DNA from: Pseudomicrostroma phylloplanum
Lineage: Eukaryota; Basidiomycota; Exobasidiomycetes; Microstromatales
Length of the DNA: 64,000 bases
Direction: 5' to 3'
Assembly (NCBI GenBank): GCA_039545275.1
Contig: BCHS01000004.1
Coordinates: 423,423-487,422 of the forward strand
Each line of letters begins with the position of its first letter. Positions within the stretch are counted from its first letter, which is position 1. Shown piece after piece: positions 63,679 to 64,000 of this stretch. A program made the position numbers and the translations under genes. The notes beneath the pieces are model-generated. The model made no database searches, was not told the DNA's origin, and saw only the letters and a program-made list of their open reading frames with translations.

Positions 63679-64000
63679 ATGAAGTTCGCTCTCATCACTC
63701 CTGCCCTGGTCGCCATGGCCCTGTGCCTGGCATCGACCTCCGCCCGTCCCGTCGATACCGACGCCCTCCAGACTAGGTCCAATTCCGGCCACGGTGGTAG
63801 TTTCGACTTCGATCTGGATGTGGACGCTGGTTTTGAAGTAAAGAAGCCTGACTGGAAGCACAAGGAGAAGGAGGAGTACAAGCCTAAGGAGAAGGAGGAG
63901 TACAAGCCTAAGGACAAGGAGGAGTACACGCCCAAACCCTGGTTCGAATGGAAGCCCAAGGAGGACGAGTACAAGCCCAAGAAGAAGGAGGAGTGGAAGC
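63679..64000 (+). CDS. secreted Lys-Glu repeat protein, family member 4 (runs off the window)
   Basis: MKFALITPALVAMALCLAST is a signal peptide nearly identical to that of members 1 and 3, followed by the pro-region ARPVDTDALQTRS. After a Gly/Asp-rich spacer, tandem repeats appear (KEKEEYKPK, KDKEEYTPK, EWKPKEDEYKPK). The frame is open to the last base, so the C-terminus is missing. Same cassette plan as the other members with a different repeat tail. No function known. Confidence 0.75.
   Translation, partial: MKFALITPALVAMALCLASTSARPVDTDALQTRSNSGHGGSFDFDLDVDAGFEVKKPDWKHKEKEEYKPKEKEEYKPKDKEEYTPKPWFEWKPKEDEYKPKKKEEWK

Overview
The window is nuclear DNA of a fungus, most likely a basidiomycete and, by overall feel, a smut-type (Ustilaginomycotina-like) yeast or dimorph; the subphylum is an inference. 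The support is a GC-rich sequence, genes packed on both strands, many introns of about 50-100 bases with GTGAGT/GTAAGT donors and CTGAC-type branch points, and fungal-only families (TRP5 alpha-beta fusion, ZDS1, NiCoT nickel permease, fungal-type aminodeoxychorismate lyase). For most multi-exon genes I placed introns by hand, and the exon lengths sum to a multiple of three with family motifs rebuilt across the junctions.

Layout. Bases 1-44,400 are a conserved housekeeping block. In order: a PITH-domain protein, a His-rich secreted protein, a mitochondrial PP2C phosphatase, MED17 (Mediator), a RED/IK splicing factor, a CCDC124/Oxs1-like protein, TRP5 (tryptophan synthase), USE1 (ER SNARE), a ZIP zinc transporter, a 2-oxoglutarate/Fe(II) oxygenase, one 1046-residue ORF joining an ASNSD1-like protein to an aminodeoxychorismate lyase, a nickel transporter, a ZDS1 family protein, VMA10 (V-ATPase G), PTA1/symplekin, RNR1, a low-complexity protein of unknown function and a thiolase. 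Several are head-to-head pairs about 245-325 bases apart: PP2C/MED17, RED/CCDC124, TRP5/USE1, ASNSD1-ADCL/nickel permease and VMA10/PTA1.

From about 44,800 to the right edge the character changes to a gene-poor accessory region. It holds a doubtful small spliced gene, a decayed Ser/Thr-rich ORF, an HNH-nuclease-like gene carrying an out-of-frame 739-base internal tandem duplication, and a young Ty1/copia retrotransposon (52,760-57,744) with 122-base LTRs and a perfect 5-base target duplication. It also holds four paralogous secreted-protein genes at 51.3, 60.0, 61.1 and 63.7 kb. These four share a signal/pro-peptide and a TACATAAG-like promoter element about 103-115 bases upstream, but their C-terminal parts are unrelated: Pro-Lys repeats, a Gly-Pro linker plus Cys-rich domain, Lys-Pro-Glu-Trp repeats and Lys-Glu repeats. 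Two carry frameshifts just after the shared module and one is cut by an assembly gap. This looks like a rapidly diversifying, possibly subtelomeric, effector-like cluster.

Strongest points for follow-up: the secreted cassette family with its common promoter, the ASNSD1-lyase fusion, the duplicated HNH gene, and the copia element whose gag and pol are split only by an in-frame TAG and whose reverse transcriptase box reads YVDN.
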